This document shows, piece by piece, positions 44,463 to 55,675 of a stretch of 64,000 bases of DNA; position 1 is the first letter of the stretch; every line of letters begins with the position of its first letter. The notes beneath the pieces are model-generated. The model searched no databases, was not told the DNA's origin, and was given only the letters and a program-made list of their open reading frames with translations. Both the position numbers and the translations under genes were made by a program. The DNA lies in contig NC_088315.1 of the NCBI RefSeq assembly GCF_910592395.1, positions 8,062,501 through 8,126,500 on the forward strand. Reading direction: 5' to 3'. Source of the DNA: Lineus longissimus (lineage: Eukaryota; Nemertea; Pilidiophora; Heteronemertea; Lineidae).

Positions 44463-47400
44463 AGAAATGATTGACTGATCTTGTAACCAAGATGTGGTAC
44501 AGTAGTGGTACAGTAGTGGTACAGCTATTTGAATTGAGTTGCTTATTAACAAAGACAAAACAATGATTGGTTGATCCTGCTGGCTAGACGTCAGATAGCT
44601 CTGATGATTAAGATACAAATTAACAAGCGCAAGGAAATCATTTGCACACCCTATTGCTCAGATGTCGTAGGCTTGGCTGATCCTGTTACCCAGGTCTGGT
44701 ACAGCAGTAATAGATTTTAATAGAGTTACTAATTAACTAGAAGAAATAATGATTTGCTGTCCTTGTTACCCATCAGATGTGGTACAGGAGTGGTACACAA
44801 AGACAAGACACACATTAACAAGGGGCAAGAAATGATTTGCACACCCTATTGCTCAGATGTCGTATGATTGGCTGATCCTGTTACCCAGATCTGGTACAGC
44901 AGTGATAACGAGATTTTAATAGAGTTACTAATTAACTAGAATAAATAATGATTGGTTGTCCCTGTTACCCATCAGATGTGGTACAGGAGTGGTACACAAA
45001 GTCAAGATACACATTAACAAGGGCCAAGAAATGATTTGCATACCCCATTGCTCAGATGTCGTATGATTGGCTGATCCTGTTACCCAGGTCTGGTACAGCA
45101 GTAATAAAGAGATTTTAATAGAGTTACTAATTAACTAGAAGAAATAATGATTGGTTGTCCCTGTTACCCATCAGATGTGGTACAGGAGTGGTACACAAAG
45201 ACAAGAAACACATTAACAATGGCCAAGAAATGATTTGCATACCCTTTTGCTCAGATGTCGTATGATTGGCTGATCCTGTTACCCAGATCTGGTACAGCAG
45301 TGGTGCAGACATTTTAATTGAGTTACTAATTAACTAGAAGAAATAATGATTGGTTGTCCCTGTTACCCATCAGATGTGGTACAGCAGTGGTACACAAAGA
45401 CAAGATACACATTAACAAGGGCCAAGAAATGATTTGCATACCCTTTTGCTCAGATCTCGTATGATTGGCTGATCCTGTTACCCAGATCTGGTACAGCAGT
45501 GGTACAGACCTTTTAATTGAGTTACTAATTAACTAGAAGAAATATTGATTGGCTGTCCCTGTTACCCATAAGATGTGGTACACAAAGACAAGATACGCAT
45601 TAACAAGGGCCAAGAAATGATTTGCACACCCTATTGCTCAGATGTCGTATGATTGGCTGATCCTGTTACCCAGGTCTGGTACAGCAGTAATAAAGAGATT
45701 TTAATAGAGTTACTAATTAACTAGAAGAAATAATGATTGGTTGTCCCTGTTACCCATCAGATGTGGTACAGGAGTGGTACACAAAGACAAGATACACATT
45801 AACAAGGGCCAAGAAATGATTTGCATACCCTTTTGCTCAGATGTCGTATGATTGGCTGATCCTGTTACCCAGATCTGGTACAGCAGTGGTACAGACATTT
45901 TAATTGAGTTACTAATTAACTAGAAGAAATAATGATTGGTTGTCCCTGTTACCCATCAGATGTGGTACAGCAGTGGTACACAAAGACAAGATACACATTA
46001 ACAAGGGCAAAGAAATTATTTGCGCACCCTATTGCTCAGATGTCGTATGATTGGCTGATCCTGTTACCCAGATCTGCTACAGCAGTGGTAAAGAGATGTT
46101 AATAGAGTTATTAATTAACTAGAATAAATAATGATTGGTTGTCCCTGTTACCCATAAGATGTGGTACACAAAGACAAGGGCCAAGAAATGATTTGCACAC
46201 CCTATTGCTCAGATCTCGTATGATTTGCTGATCCTGTTACCCAGATCTGCTACAGCAGTGGTACAGGTATTTTAATAGAGTTACTAATTAACTGGAAGAA
46301 ATAATGATAGGCTGTCCTTGTTACCCATCAGATGTGGTACACAAAGACAAGATACACATTTACAAGGGCCAAGAAATGATTTGCACACCCTATTGCTCAG
46401 ATGTCGTATGATTGGCTGATCCTGTTATCCAGGTCTGGTACAGCAGTAATAAAGAGATTTTAATAGAGTTACTAATTAACTAGAAGAAATAATGATTGGT
46501 TGTCCCTGTTACCCATCAGATGTGGTACAGGAGTGATACACAAAGACAAGACACACATTAACAAGGGCCAAGAAATGATTTGCACACCCTATTGCTCAGA
46601 TGTCGTATGATTGGCTGATCCTGTTACCCAGATCTGCTACAGCAGTGGTAAAGAGATGTTAATAGAGTTACTAATTAACTAGAATAAATAATGATTGGTT
46701 GTCCCTGTGACCCATAAGATGTGGTACACAAAGACAAGGGCCAAGAAATGATTTGCACACCCTATTGCTCAGATCTCGTATGATTTGCTGATCCTGTTAC
46801 CCAGATCTGCTACAGCAGTGGTACAGACATTTTAATAGAGTTACTAATTAACTGGAAGAAATAATGATTGGCTGTCCTTGTTACCCATCAGATGTGGTAC
46901 ACAAAGACAAGATACACATTTACAAGGGCCAAGAAATGATTTGCACACCCTATTGCTCAGATGTCGTATGATTGGCTAATCCTGTTACCCAGGTCTGGTA
47001 CAGCAGTAATAAAGAGATTTTAATAGAGTTACTAATTAACTAGAAGAAATAATGATTGGTTGTCCCTGTTACCCATCAGATGTGGTACAGGAGTGGTACA
47101 CAAAGACAAGATACACATTAACAAGGGCCAAGAAATGATTTGCATACCCTTTTGCTCAGATGTCGTATGATTGGCTGATCCTGTTACCCAGATCTGGTAC
47201 AGCAGTGGTACAGACATTTTAATTGAGTTACTAATTAACTAGAAGAAATAATGATTGGTTGTCCCTGTTACCCATCAGATGTGGTACAGCAGTGGTGCAC
47301 AAAGACATGATACACATTAACAAGGGCAAAGAAATGATTTGCACACCCTATTGCTCAGATGTCGTATGATTGGCTGATCCTGTTACCCAGATCTGGTATA

Positions 47401-47915
47401 GCGATTTTGATAGAGTTACTAATTAGCTATAAGAAAGGAATGATTGGCTGTTCCTGTTACCCATCAGATGTGGTACACAAAGACAAGATACACATTAACA
47501 AGGGGAAAGAAATGATTTGCTCATCCTATTGCCCAGTGGTATACATAGATTTTAATCGAGATGCTGATGAAGTTATTGTCTCATCCTGCTGTCAGACAGC
47601 AGCAGTATGGTGATTTGTATTCGAGTTAATCAACTAACAACAAATAAATGATTGGCTGATCCAGCTGGCTAGAGGACAGCGACCTTATTGGCTCGCCCCC
47701 ATGCTGCGCCGATAAAGGACAGCAGTAATAAAGAGATTATAATCGAGTTACTAAATAACTAGAAGAAAGAACTGATTGGCTGTCCCTGTTATAGCAGTGG
47801 TACAGAGATTTTAATTGAGTTACTTATTAAGTACATAGAGGAGAAAGAAATGATTGACTGACTGATTAACTAGGAAAAAGAAATGACTATCACCCAAATG
47901 TGGTACAGCAGTTCC
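44463..47915. repeat. Satellite-like array, about 195-base bipartite monomer
   Basis: About 17 monomers, marked by TTACTAATTAACTAGAAGAA roughly every 190-205 bases (44725, 44926, 45124, 45323, 45519, 45711 and so on). Each monomer has two related halves: GATTGGCTGATCCTGTTACC / CAGATCTGGTACAGCAGTGG and GATTGGTTGTCCCTGTTACC / CATCAGATGTGGTACAGGAG. A higher-order unit of 560 bases occurs near 46071 to 47190. The recurring 61-residue minus-strand frames are repeat artefacts. The ends are degenerate. Confidence 0.85.
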
Positions 47916-48180
47916 TCCCCTGACCCCCATAGCTTTGTCTCCATTGATGCACCGTATGGCCATGTGTCCCTCAGTGGGAAGTTGCGGAGCACATGCTCGG
48001 GTGTCTGAGTTGCTGTGGCACCTTCCGGCCGGCTTCAAGTCTGCAGTGGCCTGACGTAAGACGAAAGATGGTGGTCGCCTCTTTTCTGTCTACATCTAGG
48101 AGAAGTTGCATTTTTGGTCCCCTCTTCTCTCTTGCCAGGTGTTTTTGTCAGTGACTTGTGGCATTATCTGTAGGCCTTAA

Positions 48181-48700
48181 GGGTTGACCATAGGCACCAC
48201 CATTTCGGCTAGAACTTGAAGCAATCAGAACTTCTTCAAAATAGCGATTTCAAGGGTATGAGTCTGTTTTCTGTTAAACAAAGAACTGACTTTTATCCTT
48301 GATTTTGGCATTCACTTCGAAAGAGTAACTAATTGCATTTATCGAATTTCAAGTTCTAGCCAAAATCGTGGATCCTATGTTCAACCCTTATTTTGAAACA
48401 AAAAAACAAAAATGATCACCGGAAAAATTTTTAAAAAGATCTCAGTTTATTTTGACCTTCTTTGATTGCAAACCGCGTACGGGGTTCGAACTCACGACTT
48501 TGAGCAAAAGAAGGCTCGCAATCGTCCGCTCTAACCACTAGGCCACGACGCCCTCCGCCAGGTGGGGGCATGTCTTTCTGACTGATTCCTGGACAATACC
48601 ATAATAGACGTACGTCATCAACCCTTGCACGGCCCTAGTGAAAGAAATGATTACGTGTGCCATTCATGTCTGCATGCTCGAGTTGAGCGATCGTTATATC
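48181..48700. mobile_element. tRNA-head plus fold-back composite, copy A
   Basis: Arms at 48181-48220 and 48349-48387 are inverted copies (GGGTTGACCATAGGC against GGGTTGAACATAGGATCC). The tRNA-like segment at 48472-48552 lies next to them. Tail sequence GACGTACGTCATCAA and GATTACGTGTGCCATTCATG is shared with copies B and C. This copy is the most diverged. Confidence 0.55.
48472..48552 (-). mobile_element. tRNA-derived SINE head, copy A
   Basis: On the minus strand TGGCCTAGTGGTTAGAGCGG fits the RNA polymerase III A box and GAGTTCGAACCCCGT fits the B box. The spacing suggests a long variable arm as in tRNA-Ser/Leu. Stems do not pair well, so this is not a working tRNA. Confidence 0.6.
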
Positions 48701-48849
48701 TCATGTCCAGGTTGTCCCTTAAAGTTAATATCAGTTAACCATTATACAGAAGACTCTTGACTGGACTGGTCAAGATTGACCCCACTAGTATGAAATTCCT
48801 TACATAACAGTGAGGTGTTAAAATATGACTTGTCTCATATGGTCCATCT

Positions 48850-49511
48850 TCAACAGTGATGACTCAGTGGGGCTTAGGGATCACCATTTTGGCTAGAATT
48901 TAAAGTCCTGCAAAATGATGTGAATGGTGGTTTTTACTCAAATCAAGTAAAGATAAACTGACATTATCTTTTTTTAATATTTTTTTCGCCGATCAACATA
49001 TTGTTTCAAAATAAGGGTTGACCATAGGTATCACCATTTCGGCTGGAATTTGAAGTTCTGAAGCAATGCGAACTTCTTCAAAATGATGTGAATGGCAGTT
49101 TCATCCACTTCGTTTTGAATGAGTTTTACTAATTGCTTTAGAATTTCAAGTTTCAGTCAAAATAGTGGAGCCTATGTTCAAGTCTTATTTTGAAACAATA
49201 TGTTGATTGGAGAAAAAAATATTAAAAGAAGATAATGTCAGTTTATCTTTACTTGATTTGAGTAAAAACCGCCTGCCTTGATTGGAAACCGCGTATGGGG
49301 TTCGAACTCGCGACATTGAGCTAAAAAACGCTCGCAATCGTCCGCCCTAACCACCAGGCCACTACGCGCTACGAAAAATAGGGGCATTTCTTTCTGACCA
49401 ATTCTTGGATAATTACCATAGACGTACGTCATCAAGCTTTGTGAAAGAAGTGATTACGTGCGCCATTCATGTCGGCCGGGTGACACAATAGTTCTCATTG
49501 TATATCAAAAG
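48850..49511. mobile_element. tRNA-head plus fold-back composite, copy B
   Basis: Inverted arms of about 125 bases at 48931-49057 and 49142-49269 (shared text AAGATAAACTGACATTATCT and AACATATTGTTTCAAAATAA) surround an 85-base centre. The tRNA-like head follows at 49288-49370. Nearly the same block returns 1309 bases later. Confidence 0.65.
49288..49370 (-). mobile_element. tRNA-derived SINE head, copy B
   Basis: A box TGGCCTGGTGGTTAGGGCGG and B box GAGTTCGAACCCCAT on the minus strand, as in copies A and C. The 65-residue open frame across it is spurious. Confidence 0.6.
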
Positions 49512-49939
49512 GCTTGGGTTGAGCGATTGTTATATTACTCGCACAAACATTATAATAGTTTCGATATACTGTGAGATAGGAGCGACCCGCTATCGACGAC
49601 TTCATTTAAATGGCCATATCATGATAACGACCAAGCTTGCCACAGTAATTGCTGAAATCTGATAACGATATTCGGTTTCAGGGAGGACCATTGTTACACC
49701 CCGTTCTAGAACATTGTTTTATATTTGCAGTTGAAGGTGTTTTCCATTATCATTTTTTAAAGGAAGGCAATTTTGAAACACTAAGATTTCTCATGTCCAA
49801 TGTGCCAAAGAAATCAAGGTCTACCTGCAGGAAGAAGGTACCAAGTTCCCAGGATAATTGAATTGACCATGTCAGCAATAATAAATGTCTAAAGTTTCTT
49901 AATGTTACGATTTCCAGGTGACGTCTTCGCTTGGTCTCG

Positions 49940-50142
49940 GCAGATGCAGATGAACACTCGACCAGTTTCGGGCAAGAGGAACAATTCGTGAAACTAATAC
50001 GTGTTATACTCGATCTTGAACAGCGAACGATTAACAGATAGGAGGCAGATGAACACTCGACCAGTTTCGGGCAAGAGGAACAATTCGTGAAAGTAATACG
50101 TGTGATACTCGATCGTGAACAGCGAACGGTGAACAGATAGGA
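49940..50142. repeat. About 102-base tandem duplication
   Basis: GCAGATGAACACTCGACCAG through GAACAGCGAACG occurs at about 49944 and 50045 with a handful of T/G and A/G changes. Confidence 0.75.
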
Positions 50143-50164
50143 CACACTTGTCTCGTATGCTAAA

Positions 50165-50795
50165 TCATCAACAGTGAGGCTTTAAGGGATCACCATTTCG
50201 GTTAGAATTTGAAGTCCTGCGAAATGATGTGAATGGTGGTTTTTACTCAAATCAAGTAAAGATAAACTGACATTATCTTTTTTTAATATTTTTTTCACCG
50301 ATCAACATATTGTTTCAAAATAAGGGTTGACCATAGGTATCACCATTTCGGCTGGAATTTGAAGTCCTGAAGCAATGCGAACTTCTTCAAAATGATGTGA
50401 ATGGCAGTTTCATCCACTTCGTTTTGAAGGAGTTTGACTAATTGCTTTAGAATTTCGAGTTTCAGTCAAAATGGTGGAGCCTATGTTCAAGTCTTATTTT
50501 GAAACAATATGTTGATTGGAGAAAAAAATATTAAAAGAAGATAATGTCAGTTTATCTTTACTTGATTTGAGTAAAAACCGCCTGCCTTGATTGGAAACCG
50601 CGTATGGGGTTCGAACTCGCGACATTGAGCTAAAAAACGCTCGCAATCGTCCGCCCTAACCACCAGGCCACTACGCGCTACGAAAAATAGGGGCATTTCT
50701 TTCTGACCAATTCTTGGACAATTACCATAGACGTACGTCATCAAGCCTTGTGAAAGAAGTGATTACGTGCGCCATAATAGTTCTCATTGTATATC
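50165..50795. mobile_element. tRNA-head plus fold-back composite, copy C
   Basis: Repeats copy B almost base for base, including arms (about 50240-50366 and 50451-50578) and tRNA-like head at 50597-50679. It lacks about 20 bases (TCATGTCGGCCGGGTGACAC) present after GTGCGCCAT in copy B. Confidence 0.65.
50597..50679 (-). mobile_element. tRNA-derived SINE head, copy C
   Basis: Same A and B boxes as copy B at an offset of exactly 1309 bases, so it came with the larger duplication rather than by separate insertion. Confidence 0.6.
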
Positions 50796-50976
50796 AAAAG
50801 CCTTTGAACTGTTTGTTCCTGTGCCAAAAATAAAAGTTGAAATGTGATCGTAATATATTTTGGTATTAGAACCGAACAGAAAAATATAGCATGCGAGGCC
50901 CACAGGAAAGCAGTAAACTTGTGGTCCGTCCGCGTGTGGAAATCATTCACGCTTTTTCAACCCTTAGTGGCAGTTG

Positions 50977-51000
50977 CCCCCCCCCCCCCCCCCCCCCCCC
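50977..51000. repeat. Poly-C tract, 24 bases
   Basis: Follows GTGGCAGTTG and precedes GGTAATAGG, where the next tandem array begins. Confidence 0.9.
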
Positions 51001-51039
51001 GGTAATAGGAACAACTTGTATCATCCATGCCCCATTATA

Positions 51040-52640
51040 ACCTGCCACGGGTTGAACTTGTGTAGGAGTCCAAAGATGTATGAGTGGCTCAGAACAATAC
51101 TGTTTTTTGGGGTTTTTTTTGAGGAAATTGACTTTGAAATAAATTGTAAAATTATTGATATTGGACTAGAATGTTCTGAGCCCCTGATATATCCTTTGGC
51201 ACAGTTGATTTGGTTGTTAACATTCATCCATGTTCAATCAAAACTATTGCAGGTTGATGGGTACATGTTGACATCCATGCCAGGCTTCGTTGAACTTGTC
51301 CAGGCCTCGAGAGACATATGAGTGGCTCAGAACAATAGTCTAATATTGGACTAGAATGTTCTGAGCCACTGATATATCCTTTAGCACAGTGGCTTCGATT
51401 GAACATGGATGAATGTTATGAACAAAGACTATTGCAGGAATATCCTGGGTCATCCATGCCCTGTTCAACTTGTGGTTCAGAAGAATAGTGTGATGTTTCT
51501 TTTAATTGATTGACATTGGACTAGAATATTCTGAGCCACTAATATATCCTTTGGCACAGTTGCTTCGATTGAACATGGATGAATGTTAAGAACAAAGACT
51601 ATTGCAGGAATATCCGGGGTCATCCATGCCCTGTTCAACTTGTGGTTGAGAACAATAGTCTAATGTTTCTTTTGACTATTAATTTATTGACATTGGACTT
51701 TAGGAATATCCTGGGTCATTCATACTGCTCTGTTCAACTTGTGGTTCAGAACAATGGTTCTTTTGACTTTTAATTGATTGGCATTGGACTTGAGAGGAAT
51801 ATCCTGGGTCATTCATGCCAGGCTCTGTTCAACTTGTCCTTTTGTGGTTGAGAACAATGTTTCTTTTGACTTTTAATTGATTGCCATTGGAATATGCCTG
51901 GGTCATTCATGCCAGTCTTTGTCCACTTGTGATTGAGGGTAATGTTTCTTTTGACTTTTAATTGACATTGGAATTGAGAGGAATATCCTGGGTCATTCAT
52001 GTCAGGCTCTGTTCAACTTGTGGTTGAGAACAATGTTTCTTTTGACTTTTAATCGATAGACATTGGACTTGAGAGGAATATCCTGGGTCATTCATGTCAG
52101 GCTTTGTTGAACTCATCCACTTGTGGTTGAGAACAATGTTTTTTTTTACTTTTAATTGATTGACATTGGAATATTCCTGGGTCATTTATGCCAGGCTCTG
52201 TTCAACTTGTCCACTTCTGGTTGAGAACAATGTTTCTTTTGACTTTTAATTGATTGACATTGGACTTGAGAGGAATATCCTGGTTCATTCATGCCAGGCT
52301 CTGTTCAACTTGTGGTTGAGAACAATTTTTCTTTAATTGATATTGGACTTGAAGAATATCCTGGGTCATTCATGCCAGGCTCTGTTCAACTTGTCCACTT
52401 GTGGTTGAGAACAATGTTTCTTTTGACTTTTAATTGATTGACATTGGAATTGAGAGGAATATCCTGGGTCATTCATGCCAGGCTCTGTTCAACTTGTCCA
52501 CTTGAGAACAATGTTTCTTTAATTGATATTGGACTTGAAGAATATCCTGGTTCATTCATGCCAGGCTCTGAACAATGGTGTAATGTTTCTTTTAATTGAC
52601 ATTGGAGTTGAGGAATATCCTGTCCAACAGACAGGTAATT
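51040..52640. repeat. Minisatellite, unit about 80-105 bases
   Basis: GGAATATCCTGGGTCATTCA, CCAGGCTCTGTTCAACTTGT and GAGAACAATGTTTCTTTTGA recur about 13 to 15 times, with spacing from about 70 to 170 bases because of internal gaps. The first units (51040-51420) are most diverged. Open frames within are artefacts. Confidence 0.8.
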
Positions 52641-53112
52641 AGAACATCCTGGGTTATCCATGCCAGGCTCTGTTGAACAATGTTTCTTTTGTAATTATCA
52701 TTGTTGTAAAGCTTATTAATAAAGTGATTTGAATAGAAAGAGTCTTTTGTATGGTTGTCTCATGTGGACAGGATATGTTGGGCCACGATCATCGGAGGTA
52801 ATTAGAACATCCATGCCAGGCTCTGTTGAACAATGTTTCTTTTGTAATTATCATTGTTGTAAAGCTTATTAATAAAGTGATTTGAATAGAAAGAGTCTTT
52901 TGTATGGTTGTCTCATGTGGACAGGATATGTTGGGCCACGATCATCGGAGGTAATTAGAACATCCTGGGTTATCCATGCCAGGCTCTGTTGAACAATGTT
53001 TCTTTTGTAATTATCATTGTTGTAAAGCTTATTAATAAAGTGATTTGAATAGAAAGAGTCTTTTGTATGGTTGTCTCATGTGGACAGGATATGTTGGGCC
53101 ACGATCATCGGA
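52634..53112. repeat. Three near-identical copies of a 153-163-base unit
   Basis: Copies begin with GGTAATTAGAACATCC at 52634, 52797 and 52950 and end with GGGCCACGATCATCGGA. The middle copy lacks 10 bases (CTGGGTTATC). The unit starts with the core of the preceding minisatellite, so it grew out of it. Confidence 0.85.
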
Positions 53113-53389
53113 GGAATGAATAAATAATATGTCGTGTATCATGGAGGAAGTGAACGGGATACGAGGATAATTTTTTGGTGGATTTCCAGAGAATTATGAT
53201 TGTTGTAAAGTGAGGTTGTATGATGTATCATGTGGACGGGTCCGTCATGGAGGAAGTGAACGGGATAGGAGGAGAAATTTTTTTGGTGGATTTGCAGAGA
53301 ATATGAGTGTTGGCACCTGCCAAAAAAAATTTTTGCGTGGATTCGCTCCGTAACTTTTGCAAGTATTTCGAAGTAACGAGGGGGTGATT

Positions 53390-53600
53390 AGAGGGTTTGG
53401 TAGAGGAAGAGAGGAATGGGGAGGGGGTTAGAGGGTTGGGATGAGGAAGAGAGGAATGGGGAGGGGGTTAGAGGGGTGGGTAGAGGAAGAGGGTGATGGG
53501 GAGGGGTTTAGAGGCGTGGGTAGAGGAAGAGGGTGATGGGGAGAGGGTTAGGAGCAGGGATAGAGGAAGAGGAAGACGGGGGACGGGTGGGGAGGGTGGA
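53390..53600 (+). repeat. Purine-rich 40-base minisatellite with G-quadruplex motifs
   Basis: About five units of TAGAGGAAGAGAGGAATGGG / GAGGGGGTTAGAGGGTTGGG. 53418-53440 and 53458-53480 each contain four G runs separated by 1 to 5 bases, meeting the standard quadruplex pattern. Confidence 0.75.
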
Positions 53601-53946
53601 GGAAGGGGAAAGAAATGAAGACTATTTTAATTCATGATGTTTAATGGAAATCATACAGAAATTGGAAATTGGAAATCGGGCTGCAAATCATACGACATCT
53701 GTCGCGAGGGTGAGGACGTCACCCTAGGGGGTTGGTTGGACCTGAAACGACACAAAGAAAAACAGACTTTAAGTTCAGGCAAAGTAAAACCGAGCAGCGA
53801 ATGAACCAAAAAAACTATTATAAGTATGGCTTTAAACATTAGCGAGTTTCAACAATTCAAAAAATCTCTTGTGTGACCTTGCGTATAATGAAGGAAATTT
53901 GTGACGCTAAACAATTAGAGAGGTTCAGATTTTGATTTTGATCCGA

Positions 53947-53986
53947 GAACGAGAACGAGAGCGAGAGCGAGAGCGAGAACGACAGA
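53947..53986 (+). repeat. GAGAAC/GAGAGC hexamer repeat
   Basis: About six units of GAGAACGAGAGCGAGAGCGA. A short TTCAA pentamer repeat follows near 54062-54081. Confidence 0.8.
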
Positions 53987-54329
53987 AATCTAGGAAAGGA
54001 GACATTCTTCCATGACCAGTGCACATCATGGCTCTTATGAACGGATATCTAACATTCGATGATTCAATTCAATTCAATTCAATGTATTAACTATAAAAGG
54101 CCTATTATAGAAAGGTATACAAACTCATTTTGTTTATTATGCAACTGCAGTTAACCATTACATAAAATATTTTCGAGGATAGAACCTTACATCTTGCAAA
54201 TCACCTATTGAATTGTCAACTTACCATCTTTTACCAAAGAGAGAGACGTTCCCCATCTTCAACAACTCCTCGCTAGACTCCCGGGGCAGTACATTGCGTC
54301 ACCCGAGTCATCCTAATTGAGTATCCCTC

Positions 54330-54740
54330 GATCCAATCGCACTGCGCCCGGCAATTAATGTCCTTAATAAGCGACAGCACTTCCCCGATCCACTGCGCCC
54401 GGCAATTAATGTCCTTAATAAGCGACAGCACGGGGCTAGTCCACTATGTCCGGAGTGTACTCATCATATTTGAGTCTCCTTAATTGGCAACAGCAATGAG
54501 TCCGGAGTGTACACATCCTAATTGAGTATCCTTAATTGGCAACAGCACCGAGTCCGGAGTGTACTCATCATATTTGAGTCTCCTTAATTGGCAACAGCAC
54601 TGAGTCCGGAATGTACTCATCATATTTGAGTATCCTTAATTGGCAACAATACTGAGTCCGGAGTGCACACATCCTAATTGAGTCTCCTTATTTGGCGACA
54701 GCACGAGGCCGATCAACTGCGTCCGGAGTGTCCTCCTCGC
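54330..54740. repeat. About 60-base tandem repeat
   Basis: Two copies of CACTGCGCCCGGCAATTAAT / GTCCTTAATAAGCGACAGCA are followed by about six related units of GAGTCCGGAGTGTACTCATC / CTCCTTAATTGGCAACAGCA. The two forms share the CCTTAATnnGCnACAGCAC core. Confidence 0.75.
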
Positions 54741-55675
54741 AAGACAAAGTTTTTAGACGTCTCAGTATATACAGTGGTCGTCGGCAGGTATGATATCGTC
54801 CCTGAAAAGAAATCGACAGAGATCTTTAATGACATGGCTAGAAAGTGACATGGTTTAATCATAACTATCAAAATTACGCCATTTTGTCATGCCCTTGACA
54901 GGCATGTTAATTACATAAAGGTATTTTTTTTCAAAATATCAGTAACATTGGAAAGGATGGACAGCTTCAAGTAAATCGCTTTATATTGCAAAATCTTGGC
55001 AAACTATACGTTGCGTGAGAAAAGGGGTTAACAAAATGGCCGAAAGATATTTTAGCTTTTTTCAGATTTACGACTCCAAAAAAATGGGGCTATTTTCCTT
55101 TTTGTTTTTAGGTCGTAATGCGGCGGTTTGACAAAGCCCAAATTACTGAACCAGGAATGTCGCACTTCGGGCAAGTTTTTTTTGCAACGGGTTGGCATAT
55201 GGACATGTTTGGAGGAGAAAAAAAAAAAGCAAGTTTTACAGACTTTACTTGGGCGAATTGCCATTGGGTTAAATTCATCCTCAAGTCGAACATAATAGTT
55301 AACTTAATGATAAAGACTTACCACTGCAGCTGCAAGCTTTTCCGAGATATTTTGGATTTGAACAGATCAACACACGTGGAGCTTCGTGTCCGATGGCCGA
55401 CTTTTTGCTCCTGACGTCGCGTCATGTGACCAGGGACAATGACAGAATGTTTGAGCGGTAACGAACATGGGTGATATTCACTCAGGCCTACAGCCCGCAT
55501 ACAGAAGAAGCGTCGATTTCGAGCAGTGAAACTTTTCAATTACAAGTTTAAAGTCAACAAAGGGAAAGCTACATGTTTTGAATGGGATGGGGGCAATAGG
55601 GTGATCATTTTCACGCATCCAGCCAACCCAGTTAAGCCACTTGAAAAATACAACATAATAATCATTTGAATAGTC
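54741..55675. other. Intergenic DNA, nothing recognised
   Basis: Open frames at 55052-55264 (minus) and 55118-55414 (plus) overlap in antisense and have no domain. Confidence 0.5.

Noticed and set aside
45127-47217. Three nearly identical 61-residue minus-strand proteins
   Set aside because: They recur with the satellite monomer, have no splice context or domain, and change frame elsewhere in the array.
44463-47915. CRISPR-like direct repeats
   Set aside because: The whole monomer is repeated with no unique spacers, in a eukaryotic setting; it is a satellite-like array.
47912-48054. Second exon for the candidate gene starting at 41538
   Set aside because: Phase fits and the frame is open, but the acceptor lies in a satellite monomer without a pyrimidine tract and the peptide is not recognised.
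48472-48552. A functional tRNA gene on the minus strand
   Set aside because: A and B boxes are good, but the acceptor and T stems do not pair and three copies sit in the same composite repeat; it is a SINE head.
49238-50744. A pair of identical 65-residue minus-strand proteins
   Set aside because: Both cross the tRNA-like head and fold-back of a duplicated element.
55118-55414. 98-codon plus-strand frame
   Set aside because: No domain or splice sites, and overlapping antisense frames of equal length.
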